A DNA stretch of 64,000 nt from Bondarzewia mesenterica (Eukaryota > Basidiomycota > Agaricomycetes > Russulales > Bondarzewiaceae): assembly GCA_004802705.1 (NCBI GenBank), contig SGPL01000058.1, positions 1,097 to 65,096 of the forward strand. The letters run 5' to 3'. The stretch's first letter is position 1. Every line of letters starts with the position of its first letter. The notes below the pieces were generated by a model, which was not told where the DNA came from, ran no database searches, and saw nothing but the letters and a program-made list of their open reading frames with translations. Shown here piece by piece: positions 35,581 through 49,569 of the stretch. A program made the position numbers and the translations under genes.

Positions 35581-35799
35581 ACCCACAAACCTCCTCATCT
35601 AGCATGGCAAGAACCCGTTTTGATGCGCCCATTCCATCGCTCCACCTGCCTTCCCTCACCTCTCGATCCTTCCCACTAGGTCTAAGCCTAGCATTCTCTT
35701 CATTGCACCCTCTCTGCCTTGCTCGCGACTGCCTTAAGCTGTGGTGACCTGCTAGAACCCCCCGCTTGCTGGGCTCTCCTCTGTCTGAGTCAGACTCTC

Positions 35800-36890
35800 A
35801 ATGAATTGAGGAAGTCATGGGCCACGGCTGGAAAATAAGCATGCTAGAGATGTACAGATCTAGTCTCCTCGTCTTCCATATAGTTTGCGACCATAAAGGG
35901 ATTGGGGAGGACCAGCATGTGCTGGCCCACCCAGACCTATTACTCACTTTTCTGACAACTCTTTCAGGTGCATACATGTCCACACAGTTGTGGGGTCCCT
36001 TCTACTCATATAGACTATCCCAATGCATCCCAACCACCCACCCTTTAGGCTTGTACTCTGTGAGCACCCTCAGCAATTATCTATCTGGTGTATGTGCTTG
36101 ACACCTGCTCCATGGACTCACATGGTCAGTAAATGCTAACTCCACGGTGATCCTGCTGTGTTCAGCAGCAGCACTCACTCCTCCAAGCTCCAAATGAAAG
36201 CTGAGGTCCCCATATACAGTCGAGTTCCTAGTAAAAGTGCACCAGCACTTGAACCTCGCACTGCCTCTTGATGCAGCAGTATGGGCCTGTGCAACCTCCT
36301 TATTTTATGGGGTTGCCAGGACTGGGAAACTAACTACTTCGAATTTTTCAGCTTTTCTCCCATCCACTCATGTCACCCGCGCTAATGTGTCCTCCAAGAT
36401 CGACCGCAATAATGCAGTCATAATGGTCATTTTTATACCTACCACGAAGGCAGCTCCATAGGGTAAGGACATCTTCTGGGTGAAGCAGAATGACGAATCT
36501 AACCCAGAGTTTGCCCTATGCAACCACTTTGAGGTTAACAACCCCGCACCGATTAAGCATCTTTTTGCATATTCTCACAAGGGCACCAGATGCCCCCTCT
36601 CATACAGCATCTTCATAAAGTGAATCCACGATGCTGTAAAAGCAAGTGGGCAAGACGTGCTCCAATGCCATGGCTTCTAAATTGGCAGGATGTTGGAGTA
36701 TCTCCTGCACAACATTCCATTTGACGTTATCAAGTCGAAAGGACGTTGAGCAAGCGATGCCTTCACGCTATACCTATGCTGTCATGCAGAGATTATGGCA
36801 CCATGGATGCAGGCCAACCCAGAACTGCACAGAGCCTTCATTAGGTATGCCATGCTACATGTGCATTAGGGGCACAGCACTCGCCTAGTG
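35800..36890 (+). pseudogene. Tyrosine recombinase of the same retroelement
   Basis: The N-terminal SAM-like core-binding part has YRSSLLVFHIVCDHKGI and LLLTFLTTLSGAY; then YTVEFLVKVHQHLNLALPLD starts the catalytic domain. The first catalytic Arg is in GVARTGKL (36,318-36,320). The HxxR box reads HGF-stop-IG, with TAA at 36,678-36,680 in place of Arg. The following GRWAS reads GR-stop-AS (TGA at 36,747). The region of the Tyr nucleophile is ASDAFTLYL. The end is MQANPELHRAFIRYAM near 36,850. A DIRS/Ngaro element uses this enzyme to integrate circular DNA without an integrase. Here two catalytic-box residues are lost. I could not define split direct repeats at the ends. Confidence 0.88.
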
Positions 36891-37389
36891 TTGTGAGGTC
36901 CATCCTGCTGCAGCTGGTGTGTCGAGGCTTCCCCCCTCCTATCTTCTCTGGGTACTGCAGCTTGCTGACTAGCCCTATGTGACTCACTAGGATGCACTGC
37001 CTTGCGTCGGAAAGCCTGAGAGTTTTCTTTTCATCCCCTCAGGCTTTTGCCCATCTTTGTTGTCATGATTTTGTCCCTCACCATTTCACACTCCTTTAGT
37101 GCACACATATACCTACTTCTTCATCTTGGTTGTTCTTCCTTTGTATCTCTCCATTTATCTGTTCTCAATATATTGCATTTGAACTGGCTCATTGAGACAC
37201 GCAGCATAAACTCACTGAATCAGAATGGCGAGTCATGCCTCTACCCTGCTGAGATCCTCGGGTGCAGGCGAGGCCATAGATTGATAACTACTCCACATGA
37301 CAGCAAAAACCAGTGGGCATCTACTGTGCTTAGCACATACAACAAGGGCTCAATGATGATAGTCATAAATTACTGTGATATGTAAATAT

Positions 37390-40300
37390 CAATTATGCAT
37401 TGTAATTATAAAAGAGCAGTACTTACATTCATCAACGTGCAAGAACCCTCTTATTCATGATAAAGGTCACCCATGAACTCATTCAAATGGATTAATATGA
37501 AGATAAAAACATAGTTGACTAATAAATTGATCAAAAAACATCAGTTTATTTCAAAATAATGAGTAGAAAAATAAAAAAACTTTACTTTTTAAGCTTCTTA
37601 GTTAAACTGACTATGCATATTGCCTAAACACTTAAAGATGCAGGGTTCAGTTTTATATTCAAATTAAATTCAACATCTTCCATAACAAGAATTATCCCAA
37701 TTGGATAGAATAGTATTAGTAGATCTGTGGCAACAGTTATAGAATTATCACATGCATTAATACTGTTAAGGCAAAAATGAATGATAATAAAAGGGTGAAC
37801 AGATAAGTGAGATATGATAAATAATTGAGGATGGCCTATAATACGAAGACTACTGGAATATCACTTTTTTAATCATATTAAGGTAGTAAAGACTCTCTAA
37901 TTAAAAAGAAAATTAAGCAAACATTACATCCAGTAAAAACAGTATAGACTTATGAGGTAAGGCTGAGGAGATTTAGTGCATGCTTGTGCATAACAGTGAG
38001 GATATATAAAAACCACATCTGCATTCAGTATCTTTAGAAACTGAATATACACCATATAAATTATGCGAGAGCAGCTGCTACAATCTATGAAACATTTGTC
38101 ATTATAGCAGATGTAGTGCCACTAGATGAGTTGTCAGCAGACTGAGAATATTAATTTTAAAAAAAAAAACCATATTAAAAATATAACTGTTGTTCAAGTG
38201 AATCAGCACTTGAGTTTTCTACTGCTGGTGCTGTCAAAAATATGTTCACCACTACAGAAGCCTTAAAGAGGGTTTTTACTCTAGAAGATAATCTCTTCAG
38301 TTGTACAAAGGAAAACTTAGTTTTAAAAAGAGCATGAATAGTAAGATATAAAATGAGTGCTATTTTCAGATTATACCTTGATAACTATCTATATGAACTT
38401 CTTCTCAGCATCTTAGACAGCCATTGTGGCTAATACTACTCTAAATAGGCTTTTGTGGAGCATGTTGCTGCCAATAGATTTCTTTGCAATTTGCTTTATT
38501 CTGAGCATAATTATAATGAATAAATAAAAATATATGAGAAGATTACAATAGCAACTAAATGAAGTGGAGGTTGTAGTTAAAATTGAATTTTTATGTAACA
38601 TTAATATTGAGAGAATTACAGAGCCATATGATGCATTATTGCATTATATTGAGCTACTTAGTCTTCTAATGTAGTTGGCAAAAATACAATCTATTATCTA
38701 TTATGCATGTACATCATATTTTTTTACCAAAATAAAAGCATAAGACATTGCACGTTTGATTGTACAGAAACCTAAGGGTATTCACGATAGCTAATGTTAA
38801 ATAAGCAGACAAATAGTGAGTGCAAAATAAATAAAAAAGGAGTGAAGGTATTAAAGAGACAGATAATGCTAGCAGCTAAAGGAAAGAAATAGAAGTAGGA
38901 CTAGAGTGACTCTATAGATGTATACATGTGAGGCAAAATATGACTTATGCTCACACAAATGAGCTTACTTTGAGTAAGAGTGTATCTACATGAGGTGAGG
39001 CTGCATCTATGAGTGGCACTGCTATTATTAGCTATCATATTTAAGCAACTGAATAAAGCCATTTTGATGCTATTTAGTAAGAGCGAGGGCTATGTGCTCA
39101 TATTATTGCTAAATATAGCAGTATTGTTATAGCCATTAGGCATCAACACAATGCTGCTTGAGCAAAAGCACTAAACTGCTTGCTCAGGCTGTGAGTCTAT
39201 TGAAGAGTTACTAATATTAGTAGGTTAGTATTGTGCTTAAATTGAATGAGGACAAGTTGTAGTTGCTATAATTGCTCTAGATGGATATAATTAGAGAAGT
39301 GATGGTGGTATTGTTAACTAAAAAAATGAAAGCACATGAGGTTAGTGATGTTATCAAATTAGAAGGAAGCTTTAAGGGCCATGAAAATGCCTAGGTGAGT
39401 GATATTGCTGGGCTCACTTTTTTTTTGAAAGATTGATATAAAAAAAGTATGGGCACTGTAAGCATATCTATATATATGTAAAAGAGAAAGAACCCATAAG
39501 TGCTACTAAAAACAAAAAGCACACAAAAAACCCAATCAATAAGTATCTACTTCTGTAGGAGATTAATTAAAAATATGAGACACTATATCTTATGAAGTTT
39601 TATATACCTGATCTCTTGTCTCATCTCTTACTGTCTACTCAACAGATAGCTGTTTATTGGTGATAGTATTCTGTTTTTATCCTCTATTGCCAAGTACTGT
39701 TGATAAAGACTTACATCTATGCAGACTGGACACAAATATAGATAAACTTGACCCTCTATAGAAATCCCACTATCATCTTGACTACTTTTACTGGACTTAT
39801 TGCTAGATTGACTACCTCTACAAGATTTACCACTACTGCTAATGTAACTGCCACTGTCATGCATAGAAATTGTTCTAAATGTAATTCATCATTTAGTATC
39901 AGAATGCACAATATTCTTAAATGTAGAATAATGTAAGACTCTAAAAAAACTAAAGATTCAATAATAAGTTCATAATCAATTTTTAGGCATAAGTATGAAA
40001 TGCTCCAAGATAAAAGATAACTAGATCCATAAAATAGACCTATCACATTAACAGCTGAGATCAGAAAGAATGAAGATGCCTGAAAGAAGTCTGATAAAAG
40101 TCTGCATGATAATACAAGACACACCTATAAAGTTAACTGTTATATATCTCACCCCTTCATCAGCTTCTCCTCCTTCCCTTCTAACTATATTCTCATGTCT
40201 GGACCTTAGATCTTTATACTACTATCTCTTATTGGCTATCTGCCACTATACACACTTTCATCGTCAGCATTTATTGTGGGCATCATTACCTTAGAACTGC

Positions 40301-40470
40301 TATCTCATTGGTCAGTCGACTTTATATGTGCTGATTAATTAATATTTATGCACCTCTCTATCACACTCCCATCAGTGGAAGCAATGAACTTTCATATTCC
40401 CATTTGATTTTTATCTGATCCACTATACACTGTTTGACCATTCTCTACCCTCACTGTTTTCCTTCTGAGC
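37390..40470. other. AT-rich stretch without recognisable genes
   Basis: About 3 kb of AT-rich DNA. A Ser/Lys-rich minus-strand frame at 39,864-39,628 and a few 60-120 codon frames look compositional. No inverted repeats, tandem arrays or motifs were found by eye. It ends where the minus-strand KDZ copy breaks off at about 40,475. Confidence 0.45.
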
Positions 40471-40474
40471 AATA

Positions 40475-42828
40475 GCTGGCTCACTTTTTATCTTGCTAAT
40501 ATCATATATGTTAAGCTGTTTTAGATTTATTTGATAGCTGACAGCAGCTGTACCCTCTTGCTGGCTCTATTCAGTGAGGAGTTTGGTGTTGGTTGCCGAG
40601 GTCAGCTCAGCAAACACTTCTTCACTGTCAGTGAATGCAGCCTTCATCTTCACATACTTCTTTCAAATGGATAGGACTGGGAATAAATAAATAAATTTAA
40701 GTCACATCATATAATATAAAGAGAAAACTCACTGATTCAGATCTATTTTTTTTGGTTAGAATCTGACATATAGGCACTTAGTGTCTCTCACCGATGTGAG
40801 ATAACTATAGTCCTGATGCTGCCCAAAATCTAGTTCAGAGGTGCCCAAAGGGTTTTTATAACTTTTCCATTCACCTGTGCTGCCCCTTTAATGAATCCTA
40901 GATAGAACTGATAGAAATATTAGTTTTGATGACCATGGATGTGCCACACACTGATGCCTTTCACAATCTTTAAGTCTTCTAACATGGTCAGGTACTGGCT
41001 CTCAACAAAGCATCAGTGAAAGTGAATTCCATATTGACACATGATGTTATATATAATGAGAGTTTGTAGGATGTTACTAAGGGTTTTGAGGGCTCCATTA
41101 AGGAGATAATTTATATTCATTTATTTGTAATCAGGGTTAGCATCTCACTGAGACTAGTGTCTGACCCCTCACCTCTCACCCTTCTAAAAGTTGACTATCA
41201 TATAAAGACAGAAGCAGTCATGCCTAGCACAAGCCATAGCACTGATGTTGGTGGCCTCTAAGTTATGTCAGTTGGCATTGGCTTGATTGACTGCCCAATG
41301 ATTGCTGCAAGTCAATCTCTGTTTTACTATCATACCTTAGCGATGTGGCTGAGTAGTGCATCCACTCACCTCTTTAGCATCTTGTGCCTCCTCCAGGCAT
41401 TGTTTGCAAAGGGTGTCATAGACTATGTATTATGCTCTTTCAGTGAGCACTACATTGTCTCATAGATTTCTCATCTTCAGATGTTTTGCTGAAAAGTTCT
41501 CATTTATCACAAAGCCTCTCATATATTTTTATCTGTTGCCAAAGGAGAACCATATGAGATTTGATATCAGCTACTTAAAGGGAGCATGCTTACTGATTTG
41601 AATTAGTTTTCTAGTCCTTGAAGAGATTAAATCCTAGTTAAGGACATGCTAGACAGAACAGAGCCAATTCTCCTAGACCTGGTGTAGTCACTGGCCAGTA
41701 ACCAAACTCATGTCACTTCATATACTTTAGATGTTGTTATTGCTAAGACACTCTCAGCAGTTCTCAGTACCAGTCTTAGATGATAGTACATAGTCAACAG
41801 AATACCATAATATCTGTTAGTCACTGAACACTCACCATAAAGGTGTAAGAGAATGCACTGGTGGTCACTTACTAAAGCTTACTGTAGAAGCTCATCACTG
41901 TGGTCTTACACTCTAAATTGTCTATCAGAAAGTCATCAGAACTTGGAAGGTGAACAATATTTGGGGATCTTTAAAGCTCACCAGATACTGTTCCATATCC
42001 AATAGCTAGATATTGGCCATCAGTGAGCCCTCACACTGACATCAATGAACTCCAATTTGATAAATGCCAAAATGGTCCACCACAGTAATGATCAGTGAGC
42101 CATAGCTGTCTACCTTCGGAGCTCAGTTCTGACCATTATCTAGTATGGGGAAAACCTCATCTTCATCAGTTTCTCATTCATCCTCTGTGCTGATAATAAC
42201 TTTTGGCCACTCTTTCCACATTACTGATTGAGTCTCATAGAAGGGGCAGGGGTCTCCACTATGACTGAGATGAAGTTTGATACTTGCTTGCTGAAGTTAT
42301 GCTAGTGAAAAATAGAATTTTATTTACTGCTTCATTTGATGGAATGGTGTTCAGCCATGACTCACCCTATAGCATTTAGTGTATAAGATCAGCCAGTTAA
42401 AGCAGTTGAGGCATCACTAAGTCCCTTTGATTATATGGCAAAGGCCATACTGCTAGTCCTCTTAAGGGCATTCTATGAACAGCAAGTGGTTTAAGTATTC
42501 CCTAATTTTTAGGATCCAGTCTTGCATGTAGTCATTTGAACTCTACAGCTCAGTTAGTCCATTTCTTATCAATAGTTTTTAGCTTAGTAATATACCTTTC
42601 CCTTACTTCTCTGAGAGACTCAGATGATTTTTGACACAACATCTATGTCATTATCTAAATTATAGTTGGGGAGAGGGACAAGAGTTGATAAAGTTTTCAT
42701 CAGTGAAGAAGGCCCACACCTTCATTGACTGAGATCCTTACAGTCTTGATGCCTTGACTAGACTGCTTCTCCTGATAGATGACAAACTGAATAGGGAGCT
42801 AAATGAATTTTCTCCTGCCAGATCTCAT
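40475..42828 (-). pseudogene. KDZ transposase, copy 2, C-terminally truncated
   Basis: Start ATG at 42,826-42,828 (MRSGRRKFI), identical in position to copy 1. The minus strand then gives ILDNGQN.APKVDSYGSLII, a CxC-type cysteine motif (CQC, 42,040 region) and LVSFKDPQILFTFQVL. Further on are the YDI.CQ-type block and the hallmark WHIHGHQN.CFYQFYLGFIKG near 40,940, followed by TLWAPLN. It matches 53,411-55,760 in inverted orientation over its whole length. Homology ends at about 40,475 after SKIKSEPA, so the last quarter is missing. KDZ transposases (Kyakuja-Dileera-Zisupton) are DDE-type enzymes expanded in basidiomycetes. Stops are common, so it is inactive. Confidence 0.8.
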
Positions 42829-43010
42829 AGTATAGTAGATTAAAAGGAAGGCAGTGAATTATAGAATTTTTTTATATATTATTACATAATTTTATTGACA
42901 TATAATATGCAAATAAAAGTACAACAATTTTAGTGTTAATTTATAAGTTATAAGCACTGGTCAGCATCGGCAAACTGTTAGAGGTAATAGGAGTGTTAAA
43001 TTTAGCCATT
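40475..43010 (-). repeat. Left arm of a 2.5-kb inverted duplication (partner 53,150-55,760)
   Basis: Besides the KDZ coding part, the non-coding 5' flank (42,829-43,010) matches the reverse complement of 53,150-53,410. Shared words include GTGAATTATAGAATTTT and ATTTTATTGACATAT, and a CAGCATC(G/A)GCAAACTG block. The partner has an extra internal duplication of about 90 bp in this flank. The homology stops at the same point beyond CAGCAAACTG, giving a candidate element end. Confidence 0.75.
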
Positions 43011-43240
43011 TTTATTCATTTCACTACCTTGATTCTTAGCCTCTTATAGATGTTATCTCATATAAAGAATGTGATACAAACCTTCTCTTCATCTACCTCT
43101 AATACTGAATGTATAAAAACTCTTCCACAGAATCCTACCACTATCCCTAAGTTGTATTTAAAATAGACACTGATGCTAGAGAGCTCCATGATGGCATGTT
43201 GATATAGTCTGATAATAGTGAGGAGATCATACTATTCATG

Positions 43241-43520
43241 CCTNATTTNGCNNNTNTNNTNNNNNNNNNNNNNNNNNNNNNNNNNNNNNNNNNNNNNNNN
43301 NNNNNNNNNNNNNNNNNNNNNNNNNNNNNNNNNNNNNNNNNNNNNNNNNNNNNNNNNNNNNNNNNNNNNNNNNNNNNNNNNNNNNNNNNNNNNNNNNNNN
43401 NNNNNNNNNNNNNNNNNNNNNNNNNNNNNNNNNNNNNNNNNNNNNCTACNGNTANNNTNTNATNCNTNNNNTNTNANCTACTNNTNACTACTNANCTNTN
43501 NNNANNNANACTNTTAANCA
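43241..43520. other. Assembly gap
   Basis: A run of undetermined bases, flanked on the right by CTACTACT-like fragments. Open frames through it are meaningless. Confidence 0.95.
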
Positions 43521-43529
43521 CTCATATAT

Positions 43530-43981
43530 TTTAATATATAGACCTAAATNTNACTTGNAACAAATTTTGCCTTATCTATCAGTGTTGATTCCTATCTTTT
43601 GATTTGCATCAACCTNAAACATCTTCTACATCATTAGAAAGGTTTCAGTGAAAAGTATCATTATTTATAAGCTTAAATCTAATAGCTAGTTTGACTTGAT
43701 NAAAATAATTATGGTAAAGATTTAAATATATAAAATTTGATGATGATCTCTTATAGATGTCTGAGAGTGAGTGCTTAAGCAAGTGAAGTTTGGTGTTGAT
43801 TTCTAAAATGTAAATNAGATAATACTCANATACTTTATTATGATAATAATTATCATCATATTTATAGTTAATAAGATCTAATAAGAATTTGATTTTAAAT
43901 ATAAATNTTGCTCAAAAATAAAATGCAATTAGATGNATTNGATAAATTAGAGTTTATTTACATAGTATACTTTTCTTGATG
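43530..43981. mobile_element. Relative of the 11,614-13,034 inverted-repeat element, right end
   Basis: The right end TTTATTTACATAG...CTTGATG at 43,952-43,981 resembles TTATTTACATGG...GCTGATG at the right end of the other element. The segment AATNTNACTTGNAACAAATTT at about 43,549 matches AATTTGACTTGAACAAATTT at 11,989. The left end would lie in or before the gap and is not seen. Confidence 0.45.
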
Positions 43982-43989
43982 TGATCTCA

Positions 43990-46230
43990 ATGAGCTTATA
44001 GATTGATTAGAGCCTACACTAATACTANNCAAGATTAATGAGGCTCAAGATGGTGCTAAGAAGGGCAGATAATTTGGTGCATTTGGCAACATATTGCTGA
44101 NATTCTAGCTTGAAGTGTTTCCCGATCAAGCTCACTAATNGCTTTAACAAATGATCAGATGACTGCCATATCTTTAAGCATACTCACTGATGACAATAAC
44201 TAAATATTCANATTATGAGCCTNTTCAAACCACCCCAGTGATATTTCTACTGTACCAGGAGCTATTTTGGAATATTTCTTGGCAAGGTTGAAAAGGTTTG
44301 AATTACACCTCCAGTTATCTGCAGCTATAGGTCAGTGCATTAGTAAAAGCTTTGCTATTACCTCCCAAATGATCCCCTTTAATACATTCAGTATCAGTCA
44401 TGATTTCTATCAGTGATCACTCACTTATCTTTTCAAGGTTAGAATTCTTAATAAATATCATAGACTGATGATGCTATATTAGTCTATAATTATCTCTGGC
44501 AATTCATGAAGTGGTGAAGGGTTCTCATTCAGTGGTGGATACTTTATTTNTAATATTACCTTAGCCTCTTTACCANGATTGCATTTTCTAGGGTNAANTT
44601 GGCCAGCATACCGCTAAAAATCTTAATTCATNATGACTAGAAAGCATCAGCCTTNATATTTCTAACAATATTGATAAAACTCACTCAACAAGGCATACAT
44701 GGNAATGATAACATTAGTAATGTTATTACACTCAAATAGCTGTCAGACTGANAAGGATGATGTTACTATCCTCAGTAAGATCAATCCTTGTGCTCACTGA
44801 CCAGCCAACTTATCTCACAAGTCCTGCTCTAAGTACTCAAAAAATTGCTCAGCCTNCCTCAGCATCCACTTCATAGGCTTCTTGACACTNTAACTATCAA
44901 ACATAATAGTCAAGGGAGTGTGATGAAAGTGAGAGGAATATAAATNNATAATGAGCTAGCTAATAATGATAACCCTTGCNTTTATATATTTGGGCTGACA
45001 TCATCACTCAGCATCACGATTGGTGCCTGCTCAGTGAGTGTGAGAATTTATGGCTCAATGAGAGCTTGAATGAGTTACAACTCATTTTTATTGCTATCAA
45101 TTAATTATATATCGAGTCTGACTACCATGAACATAGCAAGTGTGCAATAAGCTGCCTGTTTGGATTGTAAGCTCACTCATGACCCAATGTGGCAACTATA
45201 CTAGCTGTAACACTGGGCCANTTGCACAATATCATCTCTTATTCTCTCCACCATAATCTATGAGAAGATTATAGAGCATGAGACATTGAGTTTTAGTAAT
45301 CACAGACAGTGATATTTTGCTCAACACNAAAAGATGCTAAGGAATGAGTGTGAGTGTGAGTGAGGCTAGGCATTGCAACTGCCAGTGGCTTGCCTNGACA
45401 CTTTTGCTGTTTACAAANATAAATCTNTTGTTGTGTCCCTCCACTGACTAATATTAGGGAGACTTGTGTGTNAATAATTGATAAAGCATTAATTTATAAC
45501 CAATAATTTGCTATGAGCTAGACTGTTTTAAGTTTGAAGGGAGTGTGNTCAGGCATTGGGCTTATGAGATGCATTTCACTAATTTGGTTGCATCTCACAT
45601 ATGTCAAGGTAAAGTCATTCCTTTTAATCCTAAAAATTAATGTATTTAGTGATGGGTTGGTAAATATGATATGAAGGCTTGTACTGAGAGAATAAAGTGC
45701 AAATAAATGAAGTGATCTATTGCTATGCTGTATTTTGTTGCTGAGCAGACATGTTCAGCTATAGAAAAAGTCTATATGTATGAACTAATATTGTGAGTAC
45801 TGATCCATAATTAAAACCTGACTTGTGTGACTGAAGAACTTTTTTTAGCAAGTAGATAGGGCTTTGACAAGATAGTTTGTTCACTGAGCATTATAGGCAT
45901 AAAATAGCCATTATCAATATTGCCATTGATGCTNTTGCTGCTGATGTCATAGTCAATGCTGCCGCTGATGCTATTACTAATGCTGCTACTAACTTAGCTC
46001 TCAATGCTCTGTTACTGCCATCAAGGCCCTCAGCAAAGTCACTAGCAAAGCACAAACTATTTCATGCTTTAAAGGTAATATCAGATATGTAGATTAGAAA
46101 TGTTATGGTATGTTGAATATAACAACAAGCACAGCATTTGACATATAAAAGTAATGAGTGCTGGGCTGAGAGGATCGACATCTACCTTCTTTTATAATAA
46201 GTACTTCCATCTATCCACTCTAGAATAAGT
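43990..46230. other. Decayed DNA, no gene recognised
   Basis: Minus-strand fragments such as CNSNLFNLAKKYSKIAPGTV near 44,300 and a plus-strand Ala-rich frame at 45,877-46,092 read like worn coding sequence. I recognise no family. No arrays or inverted repeats are evident. Confidence 0.35.
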
Positions 46231-46234
46231 TACC

Positions 46235-49110
46235 TGCAATGGACAGCATGGCCTCTCCCTTTAATGATATAGAAATTAAGTTTTTAAAAGATAGCTAAAA
46301 AGAGTAGCAAGAGGCAGTGGCAAGAGTGTGGAAGGATTTAAAGAGATCATGGGCATCCTTGATGACTCAGGATAGGCTGAAGGAAGATATCCTACTTCAA
46401 CCCCTCAAATATGCATAATATGTCTCTAGCCTTTGAAAGGTCAGTTAATTTGTCCCTTTGGTGATTGGGTCTTACTGACCACTTACAGTCGATGCACAAA
46501 TACTTGCTATCAAAGCTTCTAAAAACAAACAAAAAGGACAAAAAGGACAAGATCTCTTACATCTGGCAATGAACCCAATTGGAGGTCCTAAAGTTCATAA
46601 AAAAGAAGGATATTAAGGCTTACATCTTGAAGCATTATGAAGTGATGCCAAAGGATTTCTGAGATTATATCTCTCACTACTAAGATGAAGTGAGAGTGGT
46701 GAGGAATTTAGTGAGTGAGAAAGATATGGTGAAGTTTCAAAAGCTCATCAAAAAGTGAAACCTGATGCATCTAATTACTGATGATATACTGATAGATATT
46801 TTTAAAGGTTCACTGAGTATGCCAATCAATATGTGAAGGAGTTTGCTGGCTAGATATTTCGATAATTGAACATGAGGTTGTTTATTTTCTCAATGATAGT
46901 GCCAAAAGATAGCAAGCTAGTGTATACTTAGTGAGTTTGCCCTTAGTGGTAGTCTCAGTGATAACTGACACTCACCAGTCCTTTCAGTCATAACTTTAAT
47001 GAAGAGAACAAATTGACTTTATTTATGAATTTTCATCTAAATTGAAATACTGGCAAGGTTTTGAAGAAATAAATGATGATGTGTGAGAGTATCTCTCATG
47101 TTTGTAACAGGTATCACAGAAGTCAGAGAGGAGGCCAAGGTGGAGGTGAAGAAAAGGAAAAAGCTAATTTTGGAGTTGGCTGCCACTGAGGATAAGAAAG
47201 TGATGTTGCTATCACTGGAGAAGGATAAAACATATGACCTAGAGCAAATGAAGGGCCTAGTGAGAGCAGTGATGATCATAGCATATAGTATGTTAAAATT
47301 AGATATTCTAACATTTTTATATTTACAACATTATAGAAACAGTGAGTGAAAATGCAAAGGGATCAGTGTTATGGAGGGAGTTAAAGGAATGGCAAGGTGG
47401 ATACCTCACTAATGAGTACTTTCTTGAGGACTTTATTACTAAAGAGCCATCTAAGCTGGTTCAAAAAATAATCATGAAGCTGATGAACTACTAGTATGAT
47501 TGACAAGAGGACGGCAAGGCCCTAGTCATGTTCAAGTCATATTAAACATCAAACAGTAGAGTTCAGTTAATGATAGCAACTATCACAAAGAAAGGAAAGC
47601 TAAAGAAGAGCAAGGCTCATGAATTGGCATCAGCATCAGTGTTGATATTAATATTGACTTTGGTGAAAGGTTCAGTGAAAAGTAAGGAAAAGGCCATCTC
47701 TCTCTGAAGAGGTGAAGGAAAGTATAACAACAATAAAGGAGGCTGAGAAAACTTTGAGACTGAGCTTGAATGGCTAATGGGGGATAACAGCAATAATGAC
47801 AATGAGAATGAGGCCGAGGTCTCCCAGGCAGTCTTTGACAGATAAAAGACTGTGGTTGAGCAATTGTTGGCTGACCCCTCAGTGATCAATCTGACNATCT
47901 CACTNGCATCTACCTACACCNAGTATAATATGAGTAAGATAAGCTTCTTGCTTAATCTNAATGCCTGAGTTGAGTACAGGATGATATTATCTGTCATCCT
48001 AGAGTGTGAAGTATGACTGGTTAACCTTTATAGTAGAATCAGTGCTGATTTTAACCCAAGATAATCATCCATTCATGGCCACTGACATTCTCCCTCCTTG
48101 ATGCAACTAGAAGTATGACAGCCCANACTTCTCTAAGTCAGTGCATACCTTGATGNAAGGTGNGGAGGTACTAACAATGTGGCTTGCCAAGAATCTGCAT
48201 CTTGATGAGAATAGNGAGCTNTGGCCAAAAGAGAATCTATGGCTCATCATGTTAGCCATTAGGATGCTGTTGAATGACAGCCACTAAGCTCAGTTCAATG
48301 AGGATCCCAGTGCCAACATGGATGTGAATACTACTACTATCAGCAATATTCACTATATGTGTTGACCACATAGCTGGATTTTTTGGCTTATGATTTGCTC
48401 ACCATTGAGTTGTCTGACCAGATTACTAAGGCCCTGCTGAAGCCANTTCAATAGGNCAAAGAAGCTGAGCTAGTGATAGTTGAACTAGAAGAGGCAGAAG
48501 AGATGAACTTTAAATTATAAAAAATGTTGTCAAAGTTTAATCTTTGAGAATGCCTAAAGGTGGCTAAGATCGATGCTACTAGAGATGATGAGNTGAATTT
48601 ATATTCATNAAATATAGCTTTGCATGCATTGATGAAAAACTTGAATTAAAAACTGAACTCACAGTTCTNGAGACAAGNGCAGATGTTGTAGTNGCTGANG
48701 AGGCTAGACTNATAACTNAACTAGTNTCATTGGCATCAGCTAATAATAAAAACCAAGATATAGCCCTCAGTGAGGCAGGAGAACAGGCCTCTAGCAAAGT
48801 ATTAGTAAGCTCATCAAAAGAGATAAACTTAAAAAAGGTAAGTGATATTGAGTATATTTATTTTATTTGTCACTCATATATTATAAGAGGCTGTAGATGC
48901 TAAAAAAAAAAGCCGAAGAGGATGACTCTATCAGAGATAATATGTTAGAGGTTACTGTTCCCCAAAAGAGAAAGCTGTCAGCAAAAGCAATAGTACAAGC
49001 TGAGGAATCCTCAGCGAAGTGATAGAAGGTCATTGTCAATGAGTCTTATGTAAAGACCACTAGTAAGAAGTTGAAGAATGACTCAGTGATTACTTCTAGA
49101 ACACGTCATT
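46235..49110 (+). pseudogene. Unrecognised multi-exon fossil in the KDZ inverted-repeat spacer
   Basis: The plus strand opens with MASPFNDIEIKFLKD and EWQEAVARVWKDLKRSW (46,250-46,340). Then KKKDIKAYILKHYEVMPKDF and DYISHYQDEVRVVRNLVSEK at 46,600-46,740. A Lys/Glu-rich helical segment at 47,100-47,280 follows a TTTGTAACAG acceptor-like site. Near 48,960 VPQKRKLSAKAIVQAEESSA looks like a basic, nuclear-targeting-like stretch. A plausible intron lies at about 48,838-48,893 (GTAAGT...). No domain is recognised. Charged composition suggests a DNA- or chromatin-associated protein, which is only a guess. Confidence 0.35.
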
Positions 49111-49569
49111 GTATGAATGTGAAGGTAGTTNTTNATGGATTTATTTATGAGATATATTGAACNTAATTTTAGATAGATACAAAAGCATCAANGNTGAAAA
49201 AGGGCCATGAGTCGAGTCTGTCANGAATACAAACTTAATCATGATCAGTNGTAAGCACCCTCAAGGTCAAAATATAGGTAACAAATTAGAGATTAATTGC
49301 CTATATATTAATATGGAGAACAGGTTATGTCNATGGTAGCTTNTTGTGAACATAAGGTTNAGGCNAGTGTTAAGATGGTGATGGTAATAGCAATGACAAT
49401 GGCAATAGTAACAGTTTTTTTTAGTGTTGTTTTATTATAATTCACCTTACTCAGTAATGCAAGCATTGAAGAAGTACAAATTGCATCTATTATAAATACA
49501 AAAAAGANAAAAACAAAGAGTCTGCTATATGTATATAAAAAAGAGGAATNAGCTCTCATTATTGAGCTG

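Noticed and set aside
39628..40124. Ser/Lys-rich and hydrophobic frames on the minus strand, possible membrane protein
   Set aside because: AT-rich composition explains the hydrophobic residues; no start context, introns or homologous copy in the window.
43147..43534. Open frames of about 100-120 codons on both strands
   Set aside because: They run through an assembly gap of undetermined bases.
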